A DNA stretch of 64,000 nt from Korobacter sp963703075 (GCA_963703075.1 OY969786.1:1612001-1676000); one strand, 5' to 3'. Positions 25,701 to 34,793 are shown, numbered from the stretch's first letter. Numbers and translations: made by a program. Notes: a model not told the origin generated them from the letters alone.

Positions 25701-26884
25701 AGCCCGCGCAGCTCGAATCTGGCCCGTGCGTTCTGCTCTCGTGCGGCGATGCTGTGAGCCTCCCGGGATGCATTCGCCAGGCCCGCCTCATGTTCGCGCC
25801 GCGCAGCGTTCCAGTGCGTCACCGTCCATTGTCCGGTCGCGGTGCCACCAAGTGCGTTCGCCACAACATGGGTTACATCCAGGCGATCCTGATCGAGGGT
25901 AAACGCTGCCGATCCGGAAACGCCGCTTACGTGCAAAGCCGCGGTATTCCACGCCGCATTCAACAGCTGCATTTTGCCATTGGCCGCCATCTGCCCGTCG
26001 TGATACTGCCCATGGCCGTCGATCTGCAGCAGTCCGTCCTGCAATGAAAGCTGGCGAGAAACCGCTCCGACCTGGCGCAGGTCAATCCTGGCGTTGTAAC
26101 TCAACTGAATGTGCGGATTGAAGAAATCGCCGAGCGTCCCGTTGAGGGTAAGCTCGGAGCGTTCCGACGTGATTCGCGCCGAAGTGACCTCCAATGCGTT
26201 TCTGAAGAGGCGAAATTTGATGTCCGCCGACGAAGCGAAGGGGCGATCGTCCTTGAAGTGCGTATCGAACTTCCCCACGCTGATGTTGCCGGCGTAGCAG
26301 GCGGGAGAGTGTTCATACCCGATGTTCGCCACCAGATCGCTCGCCATTAAATCGAGCGGGATCCTCTGCTGGTTTAACTGTAGCGCGCTGTTTTTCACCT
26401 CGAAGCGGCGGATCGCAATATCGAAAAGAGGATCGAGTGGGCCCTGGCGGCCGCGGTTTACTCGTGTGTGCGGCGTCGGCTGGTTGGTATGCCCGTCCGG
26501 ATACACGATGAGGTTTACGTTTAAATGATCGAAGACCAGGGAATTGAAACTCATCTCACGGCTGAGAAAAGATACGATCCGCAAATTGGCGGCAATGCGG
26601 TCCACATGCGCGAGCGGAGCGTCGGTGGAGCTCTCCAGGCCGTGGATCGTCAGGCCGTCGATGACCAGGCGCAGGCGGGAAAGGTTCCACTCGATGCGGG
26701 TGATTTCCACCTTCCCACCGGTCACATCTTCGAGTTCCGTCACCAGGCGGCGTTGCACCACCCCACGAAAGCTCGCTCCGGTGAAGAACAAGCCCAACCC
26801 AACGAAAACCGCCAGCAACAACGCTCCGTACCCAGCATGTTTCAGCGTACGAGCTTTGTTGGCTTGCGGAGTCGCCTCGGCCAT
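22778..26884 (-). CDS. tamB: Translocation/assembly module protein TamB (DUF490)
   Basis: The protein has 1368 residues, close to the usual TamB length. An N-terminal membrane anchor (GALLLAVFVGLGLFF, residues about 19-34) is followed by an AsmA-like start (VEITRIEWNLSRLRLVIDGL) and a very long repetitive beta-strand region typical of bridge-like lipid-transfer proteins. The C-terminal TamB domain is clear: LRGTAMRPVVLGRISIVEGN, FNGTKYRLDRGDILF, and end VGFEVQFRQRRR. It works with an Omp85 partner to insert outer-membrane proteins or move phospholipids. It starts 7 nt after the SurA-like gene. Confidence 0.93.
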   Translation of the reverse strand: MAEATPQANKARTLKHAGYGALLLAVFVGLGLFFTGASFRGVVQRRLVTELEDVTGGKVEITRIEWNLSRLRLVIDGLTIHGLESSTDAPLAHVDRIAANLRIVSFLSREMSFNSLVFDHLNVNLIVYPDGHTNQPTPHTRVNRGRQGPLDPLFDIAIRRFEVKNSALQLNQQRIPLDLMASDLVANIGYEHSPACYAGNISVGKFDTHFKDDRPFASSADIKFRLFRNALEVTSARITSERSELTLNGTLGDFFNPHIQLSYNARIDLRQVGAVSRQLSLQDGLLQIDGHGQYHDGQMAANGKMQLLNAAWNTAALHVSGVSGSAAFTLDQDRLDVTHVVANALGGTATGQWTVTHWNAARREHEAGLANASREAHSIAAREQNARARFELRGLQVERISELFATQRLPLKDLHANGIVDGTAELTWAGSPKSAQLHLDLQAAPSPNPGSNVPLTAHVEGTYDFRTASMQIGLGELHTPSNHLTLTGLVSEKALDLSVGASTADLGELEPLLEANGAGKLPVELAGEGSFQGIIQGRLAMPSIAGHLKLTDFTTVFRPRPTTAPEPEIVKALHRKRRSTPEKPQPVVVGKPVRFHWDSFDGYVSYGEDAAAVRGAVLRSGSARIEIAASTSLQNGGFTDASVFHATSQIRQARVEDAQALLGLSFPMTGTLNLEMQLNGTRLNPQGTGKVSISDGTAFGEPLQSLATTIAFSGREARFTDLHMVSGVAKAQGSGSINVITEEFNFDVQGAGIDLLRFPVLQTSKVKLTGVAGFVAKGSGTFSSPSLAGQIHISNISLGGKREGDLEIQATTVGEDLKLTAASHFVTATLTASGRIHLRADLASDITAEFRNVDLQPFLVGFARGHSSIDGSVHATGSLLHPTQFEARLEIPRYESQVETVLLHNSGPIVATYKNGTATLEAFRLVGDDTDVTSSGTVRLVDHQAMEMRADGQLNLKLLQSFDPQIVSYGKTSIGVQVGGTLSNPELRGRITIDHAGISYVDLPNGLSDLNGTLVFNEDRLQVEKLTAHTGGGDLAIAGFITYGRNVSFNLTATGKDVRIRYPEGVSANGDASLRLAGTLQNATLTGDVVVNKFGLNPRFDFAYYLTRSKQVVTTPNPDSPLNNLHFDVRVVSTPELQLQTSLAKITGDVDLRLRGTAMRPVVLGRISIVEGNVTFNGTKYRLDRGDILFTNPTKIEPVLDLEASARVSDYDISIGLHGTVDKLNTTYRSDPPLPTADVFALLAFGRTTDQAYAAPQQSNAFTESASSAVLGSALNAAVSSRVQKLFGVSRIKIDPEVGGAENNPNARITVEQQVSGNITLTYITNLAQSAQQVIQFQYNVNRNISIVGVRDEYGVVGFEVQFRQRRR

Positions 26885-26891
26885 GAAGGAA

Positions 26892-27605
26892 TTATTTTCC
26901 CCCAGCGGCTGGCAAAGTCGTTGCGTCTTTGTGTGGGCTGTCGGCGTCTACTCCCAGCCACTGGATGTCGCTGTGGTCGCGCAGGTCATGCAGCCAGGAC
27001 GTCAACAACTCATCGAGGCGCTGCTGGCGCAAGATTTCTTCAATCTGCGAATAGGTCGCGGCGAGGCTCGCTTCTTTAGCGCCCCGGCTGCGCACCGCCG
27101 GTACCAGCGTTTCCTTGTAATAGTCCTCTACATCCTCGCGAGGTACACGGGCCTCGGGACGCAAGCGTAATTCGACGAAACGCATCACCTGCAACTGGCG
27201 CGCAACTTTCTGTCGCACATACGTCTCGTCGATGCCGTAAGCCGCCAGCAATTTCTGCCAGCCGGCGTCGCTCTTGGCCTCCGGGTAAGCAGAACGTATT
27301 TTTTCGACGTCCTTGCTGACGTCACTATCTTCGGCAGCCGCGATGTTTTCGTCGCCCATCTGCGCCCGCAAAAGCTGCTGGTCCACAAGCCGATCCAGCG
27401 CAGCCCGCCGTTCCTCAGGGCTGAACATCGCTACGTTCTTATCTTGCTGCAGCGCTTCGAAGGCAACTTCCTGGTCCCAATCGCTCTGCAGGATCGGCAC
27501 GTTGTTGACTGACGCCACCAGGCGGTCGACCATCTCTCCTGCGAAGCAGGAGAGGCCGACCACCATCGTCAAAGCCAACAGGCCGAGTTTGAAAAACGTT
27601 CTCAT
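26892..27605 (-). CDS. SurA N-terminal-like periplasmic chaperone without PPIase domain
   Basis: The protein has 237 residues. A signal peptide (MRTFFKLGLLALTMVVGLSC) is followed by the SurA-type start VDRLVASVNNVPILQSDWDQ and helical segments (ALDRLVDQQLLRAQMGDENI, VRQKVARQLQVMRFVELRLR). The parvulin domain of full SurA is absent, so it is probably a holdase only. The Cys in VGLSCFAG could fit a lipobox loosely. Its ATG overlaps the Omp85 stop by one base (TAATG), so the two are translationally coupled, which supports a role in delivering beta-barrel proteins. Confidence 0.88.
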   Translation of the reverse strand: MRTFFKLGLLALTMVVGLSCFAGEMVDRLVASVNNVPILQSDWDQEVAFEALQQDKNVAMFSPEERRAALDRLVDQQLLRAQMGDENIAAAEDSDVSKDVEKIRSAYPEAKSDAGWQKLLAAYGIDETYVRQKVARQLQVMRFVELRLRPEARVPREDVEDYYKETLVPAVRSRGAKEASLAATYSQIEEILRQQRLDELLTSWLHDLRDHSDIQWLGVDADSPHKDATTLPAAGGK

Positions 27606-30600
27606 TAGAATGTTTGGCCGATACTGAAGAAGACGTTGATTCGCTGCGTCGTTTGCGTCTGGTTGGTCTCGAGAATGGGATACCGGACCGGGTTCAGGGC
27701 ATAGCCAAGATCAAAACGTACCGGACCCACCGGAGTATGGTACCGGACTCCGATGCCGACCGCCTGCTCCAAGTAATTGTAGTTGCAAGTCACCTGCGTC
27801 CCGGGTTCCGAACAAGCCACAATGGAAGCCTGGTGCAGCCGGAAAATTCCCTTGAACAAATGGCTCGTCGTATCGAAGACATTTCCCATGTCGTGGAACA
27901 GCACAAAGCTCAGGTTGTCCTGCACGTAAGGCAGCGTGGGTGGCGGCAAACGCAGCTCCAAGTTGTTTTCGAATAATGCATTTCCGCCGATTGGGAAGCC
28001 CGTGAGCTGATCGCGCGGTCCCGCCTGGTTAATCGAGAATCCACGCAGTGAGTTTCCCCCACCGGCATAGAAACGTTCCGGCAGAGGCACGATCTGCGAG
28101 TTCTGGAAGGGCGATTCGATACCCAGCTTGGTGGACCGGGCAAAAACATACTTCTTCGCACCGAACTGGTAATAACTCGAATTCTGCAGCAGCACACGCC
28201 CGAAATTCGATTCCGATCCGAAGAAGCTGCCGGCCACGCCGAAATCCGCTGTCGTATACGTCCCTTCATGGGCGTCGATTGGATCATCCCGCTTGTCATA
28301 AATGAAAGTTACGCTCGGCATCCCAATGCGCGCGGGCCGCGAATACAACGGAATCAGCGCTGGGTCGATGTCCAGGGTTGTGGGATCGACATTGACCCTG
28401 CGGTAGCTGAAGCGGTACAGGATGGTCAGGATCTTGCTGAAAATATCTTCCGCCTGCACCGACCCTTCCAGCCGCTGCGCCGTGAACGTCCGCACATCAG
28501 CCGACTTATCGAAGAAGCCGCTGACTGTTAGCCGCCAGTTCTCCCGGGAGAACAACCGGGGCGCGTCGTAGCTGATCAGCCCCCGCTGTTCCAGCCGGCC
28601 GTAGCGCGCTTTCAGCACCACCGTATGATCCCGTCCGCCGAAATCTAAGCGGGTAATCTCGAAAGAAACGCGTGGGCTCCAGCCCGTCGGTCCCTGTGGC
28701 GTCGGGGCCTTCGAACCGTTGCTCAACGTTCCCTCCGGCGCGCTGCCCGTAGAAACCTCGAATCCCAGGCCGTAGTTGAACGTCCACCGCTTGGCTTCCG
28801 AGACTTGAAAGAGTACGTTCTTGCGATCCGCAGATCCGTCCGGGTTTTGCACCGCAAGGTCCACCTCGCTGAACAGTCCCATGTCGTACAGCCGCCGTTG
28901 AGTGTCGAGCATATCGATCTGGCTCAGCGGATCTCCATCGTGAATGTGCAATCTCTGTTGCACCACGCTGAACCGGGTGTACTGCAACCCGGAGATATAC
29001 ACCCGGTCTACGAACACCCGGCCGCCTTCGTGAATGTTGTAGGTCACGTCCATCGAATGTTTGTCGCCGTTAAACGGCACGGTCGTGATCTGCATATCCA
29101 TGTTCGGAAAACCGCGGTTGTAGTAGTAGCTCACCACCGCATCGCGATCGCTCGACACCGAGTAGTCCGAGTACGGCTGCCCATCGGCAAGACTCATTTC
29201 CGAAGCCAACTGCCCGGTCGTAATCGCGAGGTTCCCCACAATCGTCAAAGAGTGCACCCGCGCCTGTTGTCCCTCGTCGATATGGAATGCGATTCTTAAA
29301 AGTCCGGTCTGCCCCTGGTAGTTATCGTCGACCTGCGCTTTCACGCTGACATCCTGGAAACCGTTGGTCTTGTAGAGCGACGTGATCGATGCAACGTCGC
29401 GCGTCAGCATCGCCTGGCTGAATTTCCCAAAGACGTTCAGGTAACTGGCCGCCTGCACCGTCAGGCGCTCTTTGATTGCCTCCGTTGGGAAGTACTTGTT
29501 GCCTTCGACTTGTACCGCCTGAAGTTTGTGGCGCTCGCCCAGGTCCACGCTGTACACGATATTCAAATGGTCGTTCGACGGGCTACGCTTCCGGGTAAAG
29601 CTGACCTTCACGTCGAAATAACCCTGCCCCTGGAAAAAGTCGCGCAGGTTCCGGTTACCCTCGTTCAGCAGGTCGTCGTCCGCGGCGTTCTCTTCATAAA
29701 CAGGAATGTATCGCTTGATTTGGCCCTGCCGCAGCTTTGCGCCTTCCACGTCGATATCCACCGTTGGACCGCGGTCTACCGTGAACTCATAATCTACGGT
29801 ATTGCTATTCGCGTGATAGGTTCGGCGCGCCAGCGACACCTGCGCCTCCAATCGGTCGCGCTGCTGGTATTTCTTCCTCAATCGCTCGAGGGCTCGGGTG
29901 GTGTTCGCGGAAATCACCCGGGCGCCCGGCTTGATCTTCGTGATCGACTGCACCTGTTCAGAGGTGAAGCCGGAATCTCCGGTGACCTCGACCTTGCCGA
30001 CCCGGGCCAGCAATCCTGGCGTCACCTGGAAATGGACATCCATCTGGCGGCTCTTGGGATGGGGCGTATGGGAATACGTGAAGGTCGCGGTGTAATAGCC
30101 GTTGTCCTCCATCACCCCCGTCATCTGGTCCATGGCACGCTTCACATCGGCTTCGCTGTAGGGACGGCCTAGATCCAGCTTGGTCGCATTCAGCAATTGC
30201 CGTAGCGTCGGTGGCCCTTTCGGCAACCCATCCAGCGTCACTTCCCCGACAAAGTACTTTTCCTGCACGGTGAATGTGAGAACTACCCGCCCGTCCGGGA
30301 GTTCCTCCGCTTCTGCCTGAATGTTGGTGAACTTTCCTGTCGCGAAGAGTGCCTTAATGCTGTCGCTAACCTTGGCCGTCGCCAGCGTGTCGCCGGTCTT
30401 CAACGCTAGATACTCAGTTAATGGATCGGTGCTGGCGGGATCGTTCCCCTCGAACTTGATCTCCGCGATCGGCCTGCCGACGAGGTCAACGGCGCGCGAA
30501 GATTGAGGTGCAGCATTGACTTGTGCCGTCAATGGCACCAGGCACGCACAGGCAAGCGCGACGGCCGTGAGCCATCGCCAAGCCGTCGTTCGCCGCTTTC

Positions 30601-30652
30601 CGCACCAGAAACGCAATCGCACCAGCACTTTAGCTATGAGGTGATCCGGCAC
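27605..30652 (-). CDS. Omp85-family outer-membrane protein (BamA/TamA-like)
   Basis: The protein has 1015 residues. After a signal region (WLTAVALACACLVPL) there are five or more POTRA-like repeats, e.g. GRPIAEIKFEGNDPASTDPL, VGEVTLDGLPKGPPTLRQLL, VGKVEVTGDSGFTSEQVQSI, LQAVQVEGNKYFPTEAIKER and VHSLTIVGNLAITTGQLASE. The C-terminal barrel has the ESPFQNSQIVPLPERFYAGG and SLRGF (Omp85 signature) segments, and the chain ends in VFFSIGQTF, a C-terminal Phe beta-signal. Being co-transcribed with tamB, it may be TamA rather than BamA; the large POTRA count leans to a BamA-type. I leave the symbol open. Confidence 0.92.
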   Translation of the reverse strand: MPDHLIAKVLVRLRFWCGKRRTTAWRWLTAVALACACLVPLTAQVNAAPQSSRAVDLVGRPIAEIKFEGNDPASTDPLTEYLALKTGDTLATAKVSDSIKALFATGKFTNIQAEAEELPDGRVVLTFTVQEKYFVGEVTLDGLPKGPPTLRQLLNATKLDLGRPYSEADVKRAMDQMTGVMEDNGYYTATFTYSHTPHPKSRQMDVHFQVTPGLLARVGKVEVTGDSGFTSEQVQSITKIKPGARVISANTTRALERLRKKYQQRDRLEAQVSLARRTYHANSNTVDYEFTVDRGPTVDIDVEGAKLRQGQIKRYIPVYEENAADDDLLNEGNRNLRDFFQGQGYFDVKVSFTRKRSPSNDHLNIVYSVDLGERHKLQAVQVEGNKYFPTEAIKERLTVQAASYLNVFGKFSQAMLTRDVASITSLYKTNGFQDVSVKAQVDDNYQGQTGLLRIAFHIDEGQQARVHSLTIVGNLAITTGQLASEMSLADGQPYSDYSVSSDRDAVVSYYYNRGFPNMDMQITTVPFNGDKHSMDVTYNIHEGGRVFVDRVYISGLQYTRFSVVQQRLHIHDGDPLSQIDMLDTQRRLYDMGLFSEVDLAVQNPDGSADRKNVLFQVSEAKRWTFNYGLGFEVSTGSAPEGTLSNGSKAPTPQGPTGWSPRVSFEITRLDFGGRDHTVVLKARYGRLEQRGLISYDAPRLFSRENWRLTVSGFFDKSADVRTFTAQRLEGSVQAEDIFSKILTILYRFSYRRVNVDPTTLDIDPALIPLYSRPARIGMPSVTFIYDKRDDPIDAHEGTYTTADFGVAGSFFGSESNFGRVLLQNSSYYQFGAKKYVFARSTKLGIESPFQNSQIVPLPERFYAGGGNSLRGFSINQAGPRDQLTGFPIGGNALFENNLELRLPPPTLPYVQDNLSFVLFHDMGNVFDTTSHLFKGIFRLHQASIVACSEPGTQVTCNYNYLEQAVGIGVRYHTPVGPVRFDLGYALNPVRYPILETNQTQTTQRINVFFSIGQTF

Positions 30653-30689
30653 CTATAATAAATCGTCGTACCTGAATCACGAGGTCTGA

Positions 30690-31706
30690 GTGAGTTTGGA
30701 AGAACGATACTCCCGGCAAATCCTTTTTCCCGGAATCGGTGCCGATGGACAGCAACGCTTGGCCGACGCGCGTTGTGCGATCGTCGGCTGCGGAGCCACC
30801 GGCTCGGCGCTGGCCTCGCTGCTCGCCCGCGCTGGCGTTGGATACCTCCGTATCATCGATCGTGATTACGTCGAAGCCAGCAATCTTCAACGCCAGGGTC
30901 TCTTCGACGAAAGCGACGCCATCGATTCCCTGCCCAAAGCGATCGCCGCGTCCCGTAAGATTGCCGCTTTCAATTCCGAGATCACCATCGAGCCCCACGT
31001 CGCTGACCTCACCCCCGAGAACGCCGAAGAACTTCTCGCCGGGGTCCAGTTGATTCTCGACGGCACCGATAATTTCGAAACTCGCTACCTGATCAACGAC
31101 TACGCGGTGCAACAAGGCGTGCCGTGGATTTACACCGCCGCCGTCGGCAGCTATGGCGTAGCGATGAACATCCTTCCTGGGGAAACCGCCTGCCTCGCGT
31201 GTATCTTCCCCGATTCACCAAAAGGAATGGTAGAAACCTGCGACACCTCAGGGATTCTGAACACCGCCGTGAACTACATGGCATCGCTCTCGGCCACCGA
31301 AGCTTTGAAATTTTTTGTTGGTGCCCGCGAAAAACTTCGGAGAACCCTGGTTTCCGCGGATCTATGGACCAATGACCGCTCCGAGATCCAGGTCGGCGCA
31401 CCCAAACCCGGCTGCCGGGCATGCGACCTGCGGGACTTCATCCATCTCTCGGGCGAAGGCCGTCCCCACATCACCTTATGCGGTCGCAATTCCGTGCAGA
31501 TCCACGAGCGCTATCGGCCTATCGATTTTGCGGAAATCGAGGCTCGCCTCCAGCCCCATGGACTGGTCCGCCATAATGAGTTCGCCCTGCGCTTTTTCCA
31601 CCATCCCTATGAAATGACGCTATTTCCTGACGGCCGCGCGATCATCAAAGGAACCACCGATACCGGAGTTGCTCGTAGCCTCTACGCCCGCTTCGTCGGC
31701 GCCTAA
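30690..31706 (+). CDS. ThiF/MoeB/HesA-family E1-like adenylyltransferase
   Basis: The protein has 338 residues and starts at GTG 30690. It has an E1-like fold with nucleotide loop VGCGATGSALASLLARAG (residues about 29-46), DRDYVEASNLQRQGLF, the DGTDNFETRYLINDYAV block, and Cys in TCDTSG. Zinc ligands appear as CLAC and, further on, CRAC. After residue about 260 there is an extra domain starting HITLCGRNSVQIHERYRPID that resembles a small MoaD/ThiS-interacting or rhodanese-replacing tail. It activates a ubiquitin-like sulfur carrier for thiamine, Moco or cysteine synthesis; which one is not clear here. It is divergent from the Omp85 operon. Confidence 0.9.
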   Translation: MSLEERYSRQILFPGIGADGQQRLADARCAIVGCGATGSALASLLARAGVGYLRIIDRDYVEASNLQRQGLFDESDAIDSLPKAIAASRKIAAFNSEITIEPHVADLTPENAEELLAGVQLILDGTDNFETRYLINDYAVQQGVPWIYTAAVGSYGVAMNILPGETACLACIFPDSPKGMVETCDTSGILNTAVNYMASLSATEALKFFVGAREKLRRTLVSADLWTNDRSEIQVGAPKPGCRACDLRDFIHLSGEGRPHITLCGRNSVQIHERYRPIDFAEIEARLQPHGLVRHNEFALRFFHHPYEMTLFPDGRAIIKGTTDTGVARSLYARFVGA

Positions 31707-31772
31707 GGTTCGAGCCGTTATCCCCCGTTTTACCTAGTACCAAATACTTAGTAAAGCGCGGGCATCTATCTG

Positions 31773-31778
31773 TATACT
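31773..31778 (+). promoter_or_regulatory. Candidate -10 box before the 31800 gene
   Basis: TGTATACT holds TATACT directly after TG. The start codon is 21 nt further, with AAAGGAG between. No convincing -35 is present. Confidence 0.35.
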
Positions 31779-31799
31779 CAGCAAATCCAAAGGAGCAGC

Positions 31800-32498
31800 A
31801 TGGATCGGAACCTAAGGTTCCGGTCGGGAGCGCTCGTTATGTTCCGCATTGGAGTATTGACCCTCATACTCTCCGCCGCCGCCCTTGCACAGCAAACCGT
31901 GCCGGGTACCTTCAACACTGTTACGCCTGACTCCGGCTCAAACGCGATGCTCCCTCTCGTGAGTACCCCGACGCTGACCCTGAGCAACGGATTCACGCCG
32001 TCCACAGTCACCATTCCCCAGACAGTGGTTTCCGAACAACCGGAGACCTTGGTGTCCGGCGGCATGCCGCAGAGCGATTTTATCGGCGCAACCACCGACC
32101 AGTCGTCGACAACGCCGGCGAGCGCGGCGGGCGATCTCGCGCCTGTCAATCCGGGTACGGTCTTCAACTTTGGCGCGTCGGGACCAAGCCTGGGAGCGAT
32201 CGCTTTGCGCTTCAAAAAGGAACACGTGCAGGCGCATAGGACCTACACCAATGACGACATCGATAAGTTGACGTCGCAGGACACGAGCGATGGTGTCATC
32301 ACCGCTACGTCCAAAGGACAGCCAATCACCGATCGCAACCAGAGCGGCTTTAGTCCCATGAGCGGCATCGCCAACATGCCGGAGGCGACCAACAATCCGG
32401 ACGCCACGCAGTACGCGAATGGTACCGACCAGAACCCTGCAGACAATGCAGCACCCGCAAGCCAACAGCTTCCGGCCAGCGACACCAACCCGAAATAA
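31800..32498 (+). CDS. Secreted hypothetical protein, low complexity
   Basis: The protein has 232 residues. ATG 31800 is chosen because AAAGGAG lies 7 nt upstream; a second ATG at 31839 starts the hydrophobic segment MFRIGVLTLILSAAALAQ directly. The mature part is rich in Thr, Ser, Asn, Pro and Gln, without Cys, and ends QLPASDTNPK. It looks like an extracellular or outer-membrane-attached linker-like protein. No family is recognised. A palindrome, GGAACCTAAGGTTCC (31805-31819), lies in the first codons. Confidence 0.65.
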   Translation: MDRNLRFRSGALVMFRIGVLTLILSAAALAQQTVPGTFNTVTPDSGSNAMLPLVSTPTLTLSNGFTPSTVTIPQTVVSEQPETLVSGGMPQSDFIGATTDQSSTTPASAAGDLAPVNPGTVFNFGASGPSLGAIALRFKKEHVQAHRTYTNDDIDKLTSQDTSDGVITATSKGQPITDRNQSGFSPMSGIANMPEATNNPDATQYANGTDQNPADNAAPASQQLPASDTNPK

Positions 32499-32533
32499 GC
32501 AACATCTTCGAAGTTCTACAGAGCAAAGAGGCG

Positions 32534-32565
32534 AGGCTAAGTGCCTAGCCTTTCCTTTTGCTTTT
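32534..32565 (+). terminator. Terminator after the secreted protein gene
   Basis: AGGCTA (32534-32539), loop AGTGCC and TAGCCT (32546-32551) are followed by TTCCTTTTGCTTTT. A second hairpin follows at 32579-32602. Confidence 0.7.
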
Positions 32566-32578
32566 CAGTGCATAACAA

Positions 32579-32602
32579 AAGCCCCGCCGGGTAGCGGGGC
32601 TT
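32579..32602. terminator. Second GC-rich hairpin before the MFS gene
   Basis: AAGCCCCGC (32579-32587) pairs with GCGGGGCTT (32594-32602), with a 6-nt loop. The tail TTCATC is poor on the plus strand; on the minus strand it is followed by TTTTGTTA. Confidence 0.55.
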
Positions 32603-32746
32603 CATCATCAGCATGGAGAGGAACAGCGAGCTCTCGCTTCTGCTCCTTCTAATTCGACGCCCTCTCCCTCGAATCGTTATCCGCTGTGCTGTGGGTTTTT
32701 CTTTGTATCTGGTATCTTCGACCTTCAGCCCGAGGCCTACTCTCGC

Positions 32747-34036
32747 ATGAGCCAAACCGCCGCACCCGTCATTGAACGTCCCCAGCCAAGCAAGTTTTAT
32801 CGCTGGGCCGTGCTGATCTTCGTCAGCCTGGCCATGTTCGGCAATTACTACGTATACGACGCACTGAGTCCGGTCGCCGACCTCCTCAGCAAACAACTCG
32901 GGTTTACAGACTCCAACATCGGGCTCCTGCAGGGCATTTATAGCGTTCCAAATATCTTTACCGTCGTCCTCGGCGGCATGATCATCGACCGGATCGGGGT
33001 CAAGAAAGCGACCTTGATCTTCGGCGTCCTCTGCTTCATCGGCTCAATTATCACCGTCCTGAGCCCACATCTCTGGGTGATGGCAACGGGCCGCCTGGTG
33101 TTTGGCATGGGCGCCGAATCTCTCACGGTTTCTGTCACCACCCTGCTGGCAAAATGGTTTCGCGGCAAGGAGCTCAGCTTTGCGTTCGGCGCGAATCTCA
33201 CCATCGCCCGGCTAGGCACCTTCGCCGCTCTGAATTCGCCAACCTGGGCGCGCGCCGCTTACACGAACTGGCGAGACCCTTTCCTCATCGCCGTCGGTTT
33301 CTGTACCGTCTGTATCTTGGCGCCGCTCGTGTACTGGATGATGGAAAACTACGCCGACCGGCACTACGCCCTCGGAGCAGCCACCCAGCCCGACAAAGTT
33401 GTTTTCAAGGATCTGTTCAACTTTGGTGTTTCTTTCTGGTACATCGTCGGCCTCTGCATCCTCTTCTACTCGGGCATCTTCCCATTCCAGACCTTCGCCG
33501 TGAAGTTCTTCATGGATGCGCACGGTGCCTCACGCGCTCAAGGCGGATTTCTCTCCAGCCTTTTGACCCTCTTCGCCATGATCGCGACTCCACTCTTCGG
33601 TTTGCTCGTCGACAAGGTTGGCAAACGAGCGCTTTTCATGATGTTCGGCTCCATGCTGCTGATCCCGGTTTACCTGATCATGGGATACACGCATGTGAAT
33701 CTCCTGGTCCCGATGGCGATGATGGGCATCGCCTTTTCGCTCATACCCGCGGTGATGTGGCCGTCGGTAGCCTACATCGTCGACGAATCGAAGCTGGGCA
33801 CCGCCTACGGCGTCATGACCATGATCCAGAACATTGGCCTCGCAGCTTTCAATTTCCTGATCGGTTGGGAGAACGACTTGGCAGGGGCCAGCGCCACCAA
33901 TCCCAATGGCTACCGGCTCGGCATGTGGACTTTTTCCATCATCGGATTTCTGTCCATGGGTTGCGCTTTCCTGCTGCGTGCCCGCGAAACCGGGCCCCAC
34001 GGCCACGGACTGGAGACCATTACTGCCAAAGGTTGA
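32747..34036 (+). CDS. Major facilitator superfamily transporter
   Basis: The protein has 429 residues with twelve predicted membrane segments, starting WAVLIFVSLAMFGNYYVYDA. The MFS A-loop is GMIIDRIGVKKATLIFG, and the cytoplasmic loop after TM8 reads LVDKVGKRALFMMFG. The segment SLIPAVMWPSVAYIVDESKL with LGTAYGVMTMIQNIGLA resembles the MFSD1/oxalate-formate-like branch. The substrate is not assignable; peptides or organic anions are possible. It is monocistronic, 250 nt after the previous gene and preceded by terminators. Confidence 0.9.
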   Translation: MSQTAAPVIERPQPSKFYRWAVLIFVSLAMFGNYYVYDALSPVADLLSKQLGFTDSNIGLLQGIYSVPNIFTVVLGGMIIDRIGVKKATLIFGVLCFIGSIITVLSPHLWVMATGRLVFGMGAESLTVSVTTLLAKWFRGKELSFAFGANLTIARLGTFAALNSPTWARAAYTNWRDPFLIAVGFCTVCILAPLVYWMMENYADRHYALGAATQPDKVVFKDLFNFGVSFWYIVGLCILFYSGIFPFQTFAVKFFMDAHGASRAQGGFLSSLLTLFAMIATPLFGLLVDKVGKRALFMMFGSMLLIPVYLIMGYTHVNLLVPMAMMGIAFSLIPAVMWPSVAYIVDESKLGTAYGVMTMIQNIGLAAFNFLIGWENDLAGASATNPNGYRLGMWTFSIIGFLSMGCAFLLRARETGPHGHGLETITAKG

Positions 34037-34187
34037 GATCTGACGAGCGAATGGAAGGAGTTACGGCCCGAGAGGCCCTCCTACCAACTTCCATACAACC
34101 AATTTGCAATTTTTACACTCTTTCCAAATAGCTCCGGGCCTTGGCTGCTGGCCACGAACGGGCGAACCAGACCTGAAGGTTTGATCA

Positions 34188-34793
34188 TTGACGACAGCAA
34201 AAAAGATTCTTTCTACCGGAATCACCGAAGCAGAAGCGATCGACCGGGCGAAAAATGGCGACGGCGAGTCTTTTGAGGCCCTCTATGGTCTACATAAGCG
34301 CCGTGTCTACTCTCTTTGCCTGCGCATGACAGGCAATACTGCTGAGGCCGAAGACCTTACCCAGGAAGCCTTCCTGCAGCTGTTCCGCAAGATTGCTACT
34401 TTCCGCGGCGAATCGGCATTTTCAACCTGGTTACATCGTCTGGCCGTAAATGTGGTTCTAATGCATTTAAGGAAAAAGGGACTCCCCGAGGTTTCTCTCG
34501 AGGAAAGCATGGAGCCCCAACAGGAAGACGGGCCAAAGAAAGACATTGGCGCCCGCGACAACGTTCTGGCCGGGTCAATCGACCGGGTCAACTTGGGCAG
34601 GGCGATCGAGAGTCTTCCACCGGGCTATCGCATCATTTTCGTGCTTCACGACGTAGAAGGGTACGAACACAACGAAATTGCCGAGATGATGGGCTGCTCG
34701 ATCGGCAACAGTAAATCGCAGCTCCACAAAGCAAGAATGAAGTTACGCGACCTGCTTAAAACGAACAGAGCCGAAAAGGCCGCCAGACGGTGA
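34188..34793 (+). CDS. ECF-type RNA polymerase sigma-70 factor
   Basis: The protein has 201 residues and starts at TTG 34188, with GAAGG 8-9 nt upstream. Region 2 (ALYGLHKRRVYSLCLRMTGN, DLTQEAFLQLFRKI, ESAFSTWLHRLAVNVVLMHL) and region 4 (SLPPGYRIIFVLHDVEGYEH, IAEMMGCSIGNSKSQLHKAR) are complete, with a 30-residue acidic linker between them. It is RpoE/SigW-like. A zinc anti-sigma gene follows within 70 nt, so the pair probably responds to an envelope or oxidative signal. Confidence 0.95.
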   Translation: MTTAKKILSTGITEAEAIDRAKNGDGESFEALYGLHKRRVYSLCLRMTGNTAEAEDLTQEAFLQLFRKIATFRGESAFSTWLHRLAVNVVLMHLRKKGLPEVSLEESMEPQQEDGPKKDIGARDNVLAGSIDRVNLGRAIESLPPGYRIIFVLHDVEGYEHNEIAEMMGCSIGNSKSQLHKARMKLRDLLKTNRAEKAARR

